From the NCBI RefSeq assembly GCF_947500065.1, contig NZ_CANMQT010000004.1, forward strand, positions 1 to 64,000: 64,000 bases of DNA, in the 5' to 3' direction. The DNA is from an uncultured Aquimarina sp. GTDB taxonomy: Bacteria; Bacteroidota; Bacteroidia; Flavobacteriales; Flavobacteriaceae. Of this stretch, positions 45,247 to 53,450 are shown piece after piece (the stretch's first letter is position 1; every line of letters begins with the position of its first letter). The notes below the pieces were generated by a model. It was not told the DNA's origin. It did not search any database and saw only the letters and a list, made by a program, of their open reading frames with translations. The position numbers and the translations under genes are program-made.

Positions 45247-47241
45247 TTATCTTTTGGAAAAATTATTAATTCCTTTTTTCAACCATTTTAGATATTCATT
45301 TTCATCAGGAGTATATCCTATTGGAGTGCTCAGATTAGATTCTTGGTGATCAATCAAAACATAGTAAGGTTGTGCATTTGCCTTATACCTGGTAATCTGA
45401 AAATCGCTCCATTTATTACCAATAGTTTTAATCTTTTTACCAGTGGTTTTTGAAACATACTGTTCTGATTCTGGAAGTTCCTTTTTGTAATCTACATATA
45501 GAGAAATCAATACAATATCATTTTTCAACGTTTTTAATACGGCTGGTTCAGACCATACATATTCTTCCATCTTACGACAATTAACACAAGCATACCCAGT
45601 AAAATCAATCAATACCGGCTTATTTACTTTTTTAGCATATGCTAAACCTGCCTCATAATCGGTAAACGAAACAATATCATGTTCACCATATTTTGCTCCT
45701 TCCGGAAGTTCTGAGTTCGATAACTGATTTCCAGAACCTCCAAAACCTCTAGGAGATTCACTATATGTTTGAGGCGGAGGAAAACCACTAATTAGCTTTA
45801 AAGGAGCTCCCCACATTCCTGGGATTAAATAAATAGTAAATGCAAGGGTTAATAGCGCCAATGATAATCTTCCCACAGAAATCTGTTCTATCGGTGAATC
45901 ATGAGGAAGTTTTATTTTACCTAATAAATACAATCCTAATACTCCAAAAATAGCTATCCAGATAGCTAAAAACACTTCTCTCTGCAATAAGCCCAATTGC
46001 AATACTAAGTCTGCATTAGACAAGAACTTAAATGCAAATGCTAGTTCTAAGAAACCAAGAAATGCTTTTACTGTATTCAACCATCCGCCACTTTTGGGAA
46101 GAGAATTCATCCAACCTGGAAACATTGCAAAAAGTGCAAATGGTATTGCTATTGCTAATGAGAATCCAAGCATTCCAATAATTGGTGCGATACCTCCTTT
46201 TGATGCCGCTTCTACTAGTATTGTTCCCACTATAGGTCCTGTACAGCTAAACGAGACAATAGCCAGTGCTAGTGCCATAAAAAATATACCTATCAAACCT
46301 CCTTTATCAGCTTGACGATCTACTTTATTAGCCCAAGAATTTGGCAACATTATTTCGAAAGCTCCTAAAAAAGACAAGCCAAAAACGATAAGTAACGCAA
46401 AGAATATTAAGTTAAACCAAACATTGGTGGACAATGCATTCAATGCATCAGCTCCAAATATTGCAGTAACCACAGAACCTAATCCTACATAGATTACAAT
46501 TATGAAAATTCCATATATAATTGCATTTCTAATACCAGCTGCCCTTGTTTTACTTTGTTTCGTAAAAAAACTGACCGTCATCGGTATCATAGGGAATACA
46601 CATGGTGTTAGTAATGCAGCAAATCCGGATAAAAAGGCCAAAATAAATGTAGCCCATAATCCTCTTTTATCACCTTCTTTTCCTTTTTTACTTGTCTCTT
46701 CTAAAAAACCAGAAACGTCTTCCTTAGTATTTAAAAGATCATTAGGAATTTCAAATTTTTCTGAATTACTTATTTCCTTACCTGAAAGATTCAAAGTAAA
46801 CTCTACTATATCAGGTGCTAAACATTTTTCATCATCACATACTCCAAAGAAAACTTCTGCTTTAATAACTTCTAATGAAGGATCTAATCGCCTTACTTTC
46901 TGTACAAATACAACCTTATCCTCAAAATATTTGATATCCATTTCAAATACTTTATCAAATTTCTGAATTCCTTCAGGCTCTGTTGTTTTTCCTATAAGTT
47001 CATACTTTTTATCTTCATTATAAAATGTGAACTCTGTTGCTGTAGGAGCTATATCATCCGTTTCTACTTCTTGTTGGGAATATATATGCCAACCTTTCTC
47101 TAAAATAGCTTCAAAATGTAATGTATACACATTTTCAGATTCCTCTTTGACACTACTTTTCCATTTTATAGGTTCAAATATTTGTGAAAACAACGTGGTA
47201 GAAAACAACAGTGTTGTTAATAGTAATAGTATTTTCCTCAT
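45247..47241 (-). CDS. dsbD: Thiol:disulfide interchange protein DsbD
   Basis: A 664-residue inner-membrane protein that passes electrons from the cytoplasm to periplasmic thiols. It has a signal peptide (ending FSTTLFSQ), an N-terminal periplasmic domain (residues about 20-170, with FGVCDDEKCLAP), a central domain of about eight membrane segments containing LTPCVFPMIPMTVSFF and SFSCTGPIVGT (the cysteine pair of the DsbD core), and a C-terminal thioredoxin domain with ACVNC (C552, C555). Its ATG overlaps the tilS stop by one base, so the two are translated together. It may support cytochrome or disulfide maturation. Confidence 0.95.
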   Translation of the reverse strand: MRKILLLLTTLLFSTTLFSQIFEPIKWKSSVKEESENVYTLHFEAILEKGWHIYSQQEVETDDIAPTATEFTFYNEDKKYELIGKTTEPEGIQKFDKVFEMDIKYFEDKVVFVQKVRRLDPSLEVIKAEVFFGVCDDEKCLAPDIVEFTLNLSGKEISNSEKFEIPNDLLNTKEDVSGFLEETSKKGKEGDKRGLWATFILAFLSGFAALLTPCVFPMIPMTVSFFTKQSKTRAAGIRNAIIYGIFIIVIYVGLGSVVTAIFGADALNALSTNVWFNLIFFALLIVFGLSFLGAFEIMLPNSWANKVDRQADKGGLIGIFFMALALAIVSFSCTGPIVGTILVEAASKGGIAPIIGMLGFSLAIAIPFALFAMFPGWMNSLPKSGGWLNTVKAFLGFLELAFAFKFLSNADLVLQLGLLQREVFLAIWIAIFGVLGLYLLGKIKLPHDSPIEQISVGRLSLALLTLAFTIYLIPGMWGAPLKLISGFPPPQTYSESPRGFGGSGNQLSNSELPEGAKYGEHDIVSFTDYEAGLAYAKKVNKPVLIDFTGYACVNCRKMEEYVWSEPAVLKTLKNDIVLISLYVDYKKELPESEQYVSKTTGKKIKTIGNKWSDFQITRYKANAQPYYVLIDHQESNLSTPIGYTPDENEYLKWLKKGINNFSKR

Positions 47242-48554
47242 TAGGTTATCGTTACTTTTAGTAATTGTTTCGTTTTGGGGCTTATTTTGAATCTATTATC
47301 TGCTCTGTAATTTATAATCCATACAATATCACCTCCAGAACATAATAGCCAAACTCTTTCTTTGGCAAGCAAAGATAGTTTTTCATCCTTAAAATATTTA
47401 CTCAACTTCTTTTTGCCTTTCATGCCTAAAGGATAAAAATAGTCGCCTTCTTTCCATTTTCTTACAACTAAAGGATACTTTAACTTTTCTTTATCTACAT
47501 AAATAGTTTGTAAATCTGTATTTGATATATCAAAGATTTCTCTAAACATAAGCATTCCAGAGGGAATCATAATCATATTTTCTTCTTCTGGAATTGTATA
47601 AATACGATCAGGAACATCCTCTATTATTGGACACAATAATAGGTCGGCTCTATTTTTTACTAATCTATGCGTAGACGAAAATACTTGCTTACCAGATTGT
47701 GCAGTTAGTATTTGTAAAATATCATTCCAGGCAGTAAACCCATATTCCTTTAATAAAAAATATAAATATGTTTTTGGATCATCATATTGCTGGAGCTTAT
47801 GAATTGGTATTTTAATGGTATCTGATTCTGAATATTCAAACACATCTTTTCTGACTCTATCCATTTGATTCTCAACAAATGTACTAGCCTGTTTCAAATG
47901 ATCTAAAGTAGTTTCGAAGTTTTGTAAAAACTGAGGATTTATAGCCAAAAGTTCAGGAACCACATTATGTCTAAGTCTATTTCTCAAATATTTAGTAACA
48001 CTATTACTGCTATCTTCTCTCCACTGGATATTATTTTCTTTAGCAAATTCTAAAATTTGATTCCTCGAAAATGGTAATAAAGGTCGCACGTATCTATCAT
48101 TAATTTCAGGAATACCGGTAAGTCCTTCAATTCCAGTACCTCTTGAAAGGTTTATTAAAAACGTTTCAATATTATCATTTTTATGATGAGCAGTGAGCAC
48201 ATAATCATATTGGTGTTCCAAGAGAAGTTCTCTAAACCAAGTATACCTTAGTTCTCTCGCAGCCATTTGGATAGATATCTTATGGTCATTTGCATATGCT
48301 TCTGTATCAAAACTTGTTACAAAAAACGCAACCCCTAATTTATCTGCTACTTCTGAGACAAATTTCTCATCTTCTTCACTTTCTGTTCCTCGTAATTTAA
48401 AATTACAATGTGCAATACCAAATTCTAAGTTAAGTGAGCGACAAAGATATGTTAGCGCAATACTATCCAGCCCTCCGCTACAAGCAATAAGTAATTTTCC
48501 TTCTTTAAGAAAAGGTAAATAATTCTCTATATGGGTTTTAAACTTCTGTATCAA
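47241..48554 (-). CDS. tilS: tRNA(Ile)-lysidine synthase
   Basis: Converts the anticodon C of tRNA-Ile(CAU) to lysidine. The PP-loop LIACSGGLDSIAL near the N terminus binds ATP. Other conserved segments are AHHKNDNIETFLINLSRGTG and RPLLPFSRNQI. A longer frame runs to 48614, but its first TTG coincides with the -33 promoter element and a -7 element overlaps the next codons. The TTG at 48554 gives MIQKFKTHIENYLPF, in agreement with usual TilS N termini, and a protein of 437 residues. Confidence 0.93.
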   Translation of the reverse strand: MIQKFKTHIENYLPFLKEGKLLIACSGGLDSIALTYLCRSLNLEFGIAHCNFKLRGTESEEDEKFVSEVADKLGVAFFVTSFDTEAYANDHKISIQMAARELRYTWFRELLLEHQYDYVLTAHHKNDNIETFLINLSRGTGIEGLTGIPEINDRYVRPLLPFSRNQILEFAKENNIQWREDSSNSVTKYLRNRLRHNVVPELLAINPQFLQNFETTLDHLKQASTFVENQMDRVRKDVFEYSESDTIKIPIHKLQQYDDPKTYLYFLLKEYGFTAWNDILQILTAQSGKQVFSSTHRLVKNRADLLLCPIIEDVPDRIYTIPEEENMIMIPSGMLMFREIFDISNTDLQTIYVDKEKLKYPLVVRKWKEGDYFYPLGMKGKKKLSKYFKDEKLSLLAKERVWLLCSGGDIVWIINYRADNRFKISPKTKQLLKVTIT

Positions 48555-48584
48555 TGCTTCTACTATTTGTCTTAAGACATGCTT

Positions 48585-48614
48585 CAAATATACGATTTTG
48601 TATATGTAGATCAA
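48585..48614 (-). promoter_or_regulatory. Promoter of tilS-dsbD
   Basis: TTG (48612-48614) and TATATTTG (48585-48592) on the minus strand are separated by 19 bp and match the Bacteroidota -33/-7 consensus. Transcription would begin about 20-25 bp before the preferred TTG start of tilS, which supports that start. Confidence 0.65.
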
Positions 48615-48713
48615 TCTTTCTTTTATTTGTCATTACAATTTGATTTTCAGGTTTTTAACATAATAATCCATTCATTTTTGTTATTTTTAAAGAACCCTTA
48701 AAATGTTGATATT

Positions 48714-49418
48714 ATGAATATGATAGATGAAATGCCACAATATTATGAAGATAATCATAAAAAAGAATTCGGTAAAAAGATCCTATCTGTTGTTCCTCAT
48801 TTGCATCCTTATGTAAAACATCGATTATATATTGCAGAAAGCACAGGTGTTTTACCAAAAAACATGTACTGTTCTAATGGTATTATTGATGATGCTATTG
48901 TAAATCTATACAATGAGGATAATCTTGATATTGATATGGATAGGTTATCACTGGAGTTAAAACTTTTTAGAATAACCGATCATCTAATTGACGAGTTATA
49001 TATTAGCGAAGGCTGGCACCAAAGATGTATTAGTACGAACTATTTTTTAAAAGAAGAACTTAATAAGTTAGAAGAAAACTTTACTTCAGAAGCCGATAAT
49101 GAGTTAATCATGAATGAAGACCTAAATGACATTTCCTATCATCAAAACTCAGAGAATAAGCAACTATTTATATATGATGATGCAGATTCTGCCATTCTTA
49201 AAATAATTCAATCTGAAGATTCTTCTGAAAACAAAAAACAGAAATTATTAGGTAAATTTTATAGTTGGTTACCTTTAGAAACTTCTAAAATCATAGATCT
49301 ATTTGTTTTCGGGAAGTTAAATTTTGAAGAAATAGCTCGAATCAAAGATATCACAGCGCAAGAAGTAAAAGAAACAATCATAGATGTAAGAAAAAGTTTT
49401 AGAAAAAATCTTATATAG
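48714..49418 (+). CDS. Unknown protein with sigma-70 region-4-like C terminus
   Basis: A 234-residue acidic protein. The last 55 residues (YSWLPLETSKIIDLFVFGKL, then FEEIARIKDITAQEVKETI) have the helix-turn-helix pattern of sigma-factor region 4 but lack clear region-2 sequence in the first part, which is rich in D, E and N. It could be a degenerate sigma-like factor or an unrelated DNA-binding protein. It stands alone: tilS is divergent and the pabB-like gene converges on it. Confidence 0.6.
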   Translation: MNMIDEMPQYYEDNHKKEFGKKILSVVPHLHPYVKHRLYIAESTGVLPKNMYCSNGIIDDAIVNLYNEDNLDIDMDRLSLELKLFRITDHLIDELYISEGWHQRCISTNYFLKEELNKLEENFTSEADNELIMNEDLNDISYHQNSENKQLFIYDDADSAILKIIQSEDSSENKKQKLLGKFYSWLPLETSKIIDLFVFGKLNFEEIARIKDITAQEVKETIIDVRKSFRKNLI

Positions 49419-49434
49419 TATTATGAGTTGCTAG

Positions 49435-50742
49435 TTACAGTCCTTCTAATACTTCTCTCATTGCTTTTGCCTTAATCAAGCATTCCTCATATTCTTTATC
49501 TGGATCAGATTTAGAAGTAATGGCACCACCAACCGTATATGATATGTACTGTTTGGCCGCATTATACAAAATACTTCTAATGACTACATTAAAATCAAAA
49601 TCTCCTTCAGGAGTAAAATAACCAACAGCTCCACTATACAAACCTCGTTTGGATTCCTCTAGGTCTTCAATGATTTGCATTGCTGATATTTTGGGCGCGC
49701 CAGTCATACTACCCATAGGAAAAGTGGTCCTTATAACATCCACAGGAGATGTTCCTGAGTTAATTTCAGAAGTTACTGTAGATATCATCTGATGCACCTG
49801 TTTAAAAGTATATACTTTACATAGTTCTTCTACCGTTACCGAGCCTTTACTAGCTGTTCTCGACAAATCATTTCTGACTAAGTCTACAATCATTACATTC
49901 TCTGATCGTTCTTTTGGGTCTTTTTCTAATTCTGAAATTAATCTTTTATCATCTTCATCAACTGGTGATCTCTTTGCAGTTCCCTTTATTGGTTGAGATA
50001 TAATCCTATTCCCTTCTTTTCTTAGATATCGCTCTGGAGATGCCGATAACAAATACTGTTGATTCATTCTAAAAAAAGTTGCAAATGGAGGAGTTGAAAT
50101 TTGGTTCAAATGATAATAGGTTTCCAAAGGTGCAATACAACTATTTTCTGCATAAAACTCCTGACAGAAATTTGCTTCATAAATATCTCCACGATGAATA
50201 TGGGCTAACATTTCCTGGATTTTCTCCTTATACACGTCCTTGGTTATTCGTAAACTTATTTTCACCTTTCCACATGGTGAATCTTCATTGGCGACTTCTA
50301 TCGATGATGGAAATGCATGAATCAATTTATAATCTTCATCCATTTCATCATCTACCATTCTTAGATACTGAACTTCTAACTCATTATCTTTTAGAAGAAA
50401 TATTTTCTTAGGTTGAAAAAAATACAAATCTGGAAAATCTAAATAATCCTGATTTTTGGAAACAAGTCTTTCGGTATCATTTTTAAGATCATATGATAGA
50501 TATCCAAAAATCCAATCAGCTGTTTGTTCCTGATATTCTTTTAATTTATCAAAACCATTATGACAATCCGTTTTAATAAGCGTAAAAGCGTCAATCGCCA
50601 AAACGGCATCATAGCTAGCATACTGTTGAGAATACTTATTAGAATCCAGCCACATGATTTCATCAAATTGTTGAGCCCATTGCAATAATTTGAATTTAAA
50701 TTCCAAAGAATTATCTAAAGTATATGTTTTAGTACTCCGCAC
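49435..50742 (-). CDS. pabB: Aminodeoxychorismate/anthranilate synthase component I family (PabB-like)
   Basis: A 435-residue chorismate-binding enzyme. Motifs include RGDIYEANFCQEFY, PIKGTAKRSP, DPKERSENVMIVDLVRNDL and TTFPMGSMTGAPKISAM. The PIKGT motif is the one usually linked to PabB (folate) rather than TrpE. It probably makes aminodeoxychorismate for p-aminobenzoate with a glutaminase encoded elsewhere. The start codon is GTG, 3 bp after the stop of the FMN reductase gene, so the pair is coupled. Confidence 0.85.
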   Translation of the reverse strand: MRSTKTYTLDNSLEFKFKLLQWAQQFDEIMWLDSNKYSQQYASYDAVLAIDAFTLIKTDCHNGFDKLKEYQEQTADWIFGYLSYDLKNDTERLVSKNQDYLDFPDLYFFQPKKIFLLKDNELEVQYLRMVDDEMDEDYKLIHAFPSSIEVANEDSPCGKVKISLRITKDVYKEKIQEMLAHIHRGDIYEANFCQEFYAENSCIAPLETYYHLNQISTPPFATFFRMNQQYLLSASPERYLRKEGNRIISQPIKGTAKRSPVDEDDKRLISELEKDPKERSENVMIVDLVRNDLSRTASKGSVTVEELCKVYTFKQVHQMISTVTSEINSGTSPVDVIRTTFPMGSMTGAPKISAMQIIEDLEESKRGLYSGAVGYFTPEGDFDFNVVIRSILYNAAKQYISYTVGGAITSKSDPDKEYEECLIKAKAMREVLEGL

Positions 50743-50745
50743 TCG

Positions 50746-51291
50746 TTACTTAATTTGATGCGCAAAAGTACTTAGAACTTCCTTTAATCCCAATAAAAGT
50801 GTTTCATCTGTAACCTCATTTTTTTCTGCAGAAAAATTAGCATAAAACGATGGAAAGCTAAAGCTTTCTATAATCTCTCCTCCAAATCGAGGCAACATAT
50901 TTTTTGCGTATTCCAGAGAGCCTATTCCCCCTCGTTGACCTGGTGAAGTACTCATTAATAATATTTTCTTTCCTTCAAGAAAATTTCTATCTAATCTAGA
51001 TAACCAATCTATTACATTTTTAAAAAATGCACTCCAACCACCATTATGTTCATTCACTGAAATAATCAAAGCATCCGCTTCTGATATTTCTTGTTTTAAT
51101 CCTAAAGTCATACCTGGAAATCCATTATCTTTCTCCTCATCTTCACTATACATAGGCATAGGATAATTAACAAGTTTCAGATTTTTTACCGTATGATCCG
51201 TAATTTCTGAAGCAACATATTCTACAAGTTTTTGATTAATCGAAGTACTACTATTAGAACCAGCAAAAGCAAGAATTTTTTTCATCATCAA
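50746..51291 (-). CDS. NAD(P)H-dependent FMN reductase-like flavoprotein
   Basis: A 181-residue protein of the flavodoxin-like FMN-reductase family. The FMN phosphate loop is FAGSNSSTSINQKL near the N terminus; DALIISVNEHNGGWSAFFKNVIDW and MSTSPGQRGGIGSLE match the flavin-binding loops. The substrate may be a quinone, azo compound or free flavin. Three methionines in a row at the start leave the exact start open. It is directly upstream of the pabB-like gene, with no obvious functional link. Confidence 0.88.
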   Translation of the reverse strand: MMMKKILAFAGSNSSTSINQKLVEYVASEITDHTVKNLKLVNYPMPMYSEDEEKDNGFPGMTLGLKQEISEADALIISVNEHNGGWSAFFKNVIDWLSRLDRNFLEGKKILLMSTSPGQRGGIGSLEYAKNMLPRFGGEIIESFSFPSFYANFSAEKNEVTDETLLLGLKEVLSTFAHQIK

Positions 51292-51433
51292 TTGAGTTTA
51301 AAGCCAAAAGTAACTAAAATCGAAACAGCTACAAAAAACATCAATTTATTGATTATCATATGTACTGAATTCTAACTATATAGTTTATTAAAAATTTTAA
51401 TTCTAGCTAAAAATAATACTTTACTATATCCTA

Positions 51434-51451
51434 GAGCATAAAAATATGCTC
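51434..51451 (+). promoter_or_regulatory. Inverted repeat before the AraC-type regulator
   Basis: GAGCATA-AAAA-TATGCTC is a perfect 7-bp inverted repeat ending 10 bp before the -7 element of the regulator gene, so it overlaps the -33 region. A binding site for a repressor or for the regulator itself is likely, by inference. Confidence 0.5.
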
Positions 51452-51460
51452 ATCATTTTT

Positions 51461-51468
51461 TATATTTG
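51461..51468 (+). promoter_or_regulatory. -7 element of the AraC-type regulator gene
   Basis: TATATTTG fully matches TAnnTTTG. It overlaps a TTG that could otherwise be read as a start codon (51466), which shows that translation must begin later, at ATG 51493. Confidence 0.65.
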
Positions 51469-51492
51469 AAACATAACTTCAATATATCTTTT

Positions 51493-52539
51493 ATGGATGT
51501 ACAATCTCAATTATTATTCTTTTTCAGTGCTCTTGGAGCATTTAATGGAATAATAGTAGGATTGTTTTTTCTTTTTTATGTAAAACCTTCTCATAAGAGT
51601 CATGTATTTCTTGGTTTATTACTACTTGCCTTAAGTATCCGTATTGGTAAATCTGTATTTTTTTATTTTAACGATGATTTAGCCGATATATATATTCAAA
51701 TAGGATTATTTGCATGTTGGTTTATTGGTCCACTACTGTATTTTTATGTCAAAACTGCACTAGAAGTTATTGATTCCTTAAGCAAAAAACTAAAACTCCA
51801 TTTTGTCATCTTAACTCTCATTGCACTCATCCTATTTTTAGTTTTTCCAAGAAGTACTTATGAAAAAACCTGGGTAACGGTATTTATTTATTTTATCTAT
51901 GCTCAATGGGCAGTTTATGTAATAGCCACTGGACAAATAATTTATAAAAATTATAGAAAGATCAAGCAAGTTAAAAAAGGAGCGGCAACGTTTAGGTTAT
52001 GGTTTTTAAGTATTTATATTGGTAATGCCATAATTTGCATTGCATTCATTACTGGAAATTACACATCTTATATAGTAGGAGCATTATCCTTTTCGTTTGT
52101 TTTCTATTTACTTGTTTTGTTGCTACTGTTCACAAAAAAAAGGAACGAACTTATCTTTTTAAACCCACCTCGATACCGTGAAAAGCGAATTGATGAAGAT
52201 AAAGCTAAATTGCTTATCAGTAATCTTGAAAAATTAATAACAGAAAACGAATTGTATAAAAATTCGGACATCACTTTATCCAAAATTGCAAAAAAACTGA
52301 ACATACTTCCCAATAAATTGTCACTGCTACTAAACGACAATATGAAAATAAGTTTCTCTGACTACTTAAATGGAAAACGTATAGAAGCTGCGAAAAAAAT
52401 GATCCATAGTAAGCTTAATTATTCTTTTGAAGCTATAGGTTATGACTGTGGATTTAATTCAAAATCTGCTTTTTATGTTGCCTTCAAAAAACATACAGGC
52501 ACCACACCTTTAAAATATAGTAAGTCGATTATTGACTAA
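51493..52539 (+). CDS. Membrane-bound AraC-family transcriptional regulator
   Basis: A protein of 348 residues from the ATG at 51493. The first 215 residues contain about six or seven hydrophobic segments (for example LLFFFSALGAFNGIIVGLFF and YIVGALSFSFVFYLLVLLLL). The last 100 hold an AraC-type double helix-turn-helix (ITLSKIAKKLNILPNKLSLLL, then AIGYDCGFNSKSAFYVAFKK). This layout is common in Bacteroidota and suggests that a membrane-detected signal drives DNA binding. It lies before the DJ-1-like and beta-lactamase-like genes, which are candidate targets. Confidence 0.9.
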   Translation: MDVQSQLLFFFSALGAFNGIIVGLFFLFYVKPSHKSHVFLGLLLLALSIRIGKSVFFYFNDDLADIYIQIGLFACWFIGPLLYFYVKTALEVIDSLSKKLKLHFVILTLIALILFLVFPRSTYEKTWVTVFIYFIYAQWAVYVIATGQIIYKNYRKIKQVKKGAATFRLWFLSIYIGNAIICIAFITGNYTSYIVGALSFSFVFYLLVLLLLFTKKRNELIFLNPPRYREKRIDEDKAKLLISNLEKLITENELYKNSDITLSKIAKKLNILPNKLSLLLNDNMKISFSDYLNGKRIEAAKKMIHSKLNYSFEAIGYDCGFNSKSAFYVAFKKHTGTTPLKYSKSIID

Positions 52540-52549
52540 CGATTTATAT

Positions 52550-52578
52550 TCCTGATTAATAATTCAACACTCCTGATT
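52550..52578 (+). promoter_or_regulatory. Direct repeats before the DJ-1-like gene
   Basis: TCCTGATT occurs at 52550-52557 and 52571-52578, spaced 21 bp (two helical turns), both followed by an A/T-rich half. AraC proteins often bind such direct repeats, and the AraC-type gene ends just upstream. The assignment is inference. Confidence 0.45.
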
Positions 52579-52635
52579 TATTACCTAAAATCTTTTTAAG
52601 GCATACAAAGTGTACCATTGTATAAAGTTTTAATC

Positions 52636-53436
52636 ATGAAAAAAATTGTACAATGTATTCTTACTATTATTATAATGAGTTGCCAAGCCCCTTCTGATAA
52701 AAAAGAAAATACTGAAGCAATAATTACTGAAAAATTATCAAACAAAAAACGAATATTATTTGTTACAAGTAATGCTCATTATTATGGAGATTCAGATATT
52801 GAATCTACGAATCACTTTCCCGAAATAATTTTTGCTTATGAAGAATTTATAAAGGAAGAATTTCTGGTCGATTTTGTAAGTCCAAAAGGAGGAGAAATAG
52901 CTGTAGGGTACATATATAGTTCTGATGCTATCACCAAAAAGTATTTGTATGATGCTGACTTCATGAATAAATTACAGCATACCAAATCTCCTAATCAAAT
53001 AGATTATCAGAAGTACGCTGCTGTCTATTACACTGGTGGTGGAAGTGCCATGTTCACAGTACCTGAATCCAAGGAAATTCAGAAAATTTCGATGGATATC
53101 TACGAAAAAAATAAAGGCATAATATCCTCTATCTGTCATGGTACCGCTGGTATTACCAGTCTCAAGAAAGAAGATGGAACTTTTCTAATTTCTAACAAAA
53201 AAATAACTGGATTCCCAGATGCTTTTGAAGATACGAAAGCAAACTATTATCAAGAATTCCCATTTTCTATTCAAGAAAAAGTCATTGAAAATGGAGGGGA
53301 TTTTAAATTCTCTAAAGATGGATGGGATAATTATTATTTACAGGACGGCAGAATAGTTACGGGACAAGATCCTACAAGTGCTACAATTGTGGCAAAAAAA
53401 GTTATCGAAATGATACATAACCAAAATATAAATTAA
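52636..53436 (+). CDS. DJ-1/PfpI-family lipoprotein
   Basis: A 266-residue protein from ATG 52636. This start gives a lipoprotein signal (ILTIIIMSCQ); a start at 52618 would put six residues before it. The DJ-1/Hsp31-type fold shows ILFVTSNAHYYGD, YYTGGGSAMFTVPE and IISSICHGTAGI, where the cysteine in ICHG is the nucleophile elbow. Hsp31-like members act as glyoxalase or protein-repair factors, mostly in the cytoplasm, so an envelope-anchored form is less usual. A beta-lactamase-like gene follows after 14 bp, probably in one operon. Confidence 0.85.
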   Translation: MKKIVQCILTIIIMSCQAPSDKKENTEAIITEKLSNKKRILFVTSNAHYYGDSDIESTNHFPEIIFAYEEFIKEEFLVDFVSPKGGEIAVGYIYSSDAITKKYLYDADFMNKLQHTKSPNQIDYQKYAAVYYTGGGSAMFTVPESKEIQKISMDIYEKNKGIISSICHGTAGITSLKKEDGTFLISNKKITGFPDAFEDTKANYYQEFPFSIQEKVIENGGDFKFSKDGWDNYYLQDGRIVTGQDPTSATIVAKKVIEMIHNQNIN

Positions 53437-53450
53437 ACATCAAATTTACC

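Noticed and set aside
45247..47241. A dedicated disulfide-forming role of DsbD for the four-cysteine peptides
   Set aside because: The gene is more than 11 kb away, is co-transcribed with tilS, and DsbD is a general reductant carrier. No sequence evidence links it to the peptide cluster.
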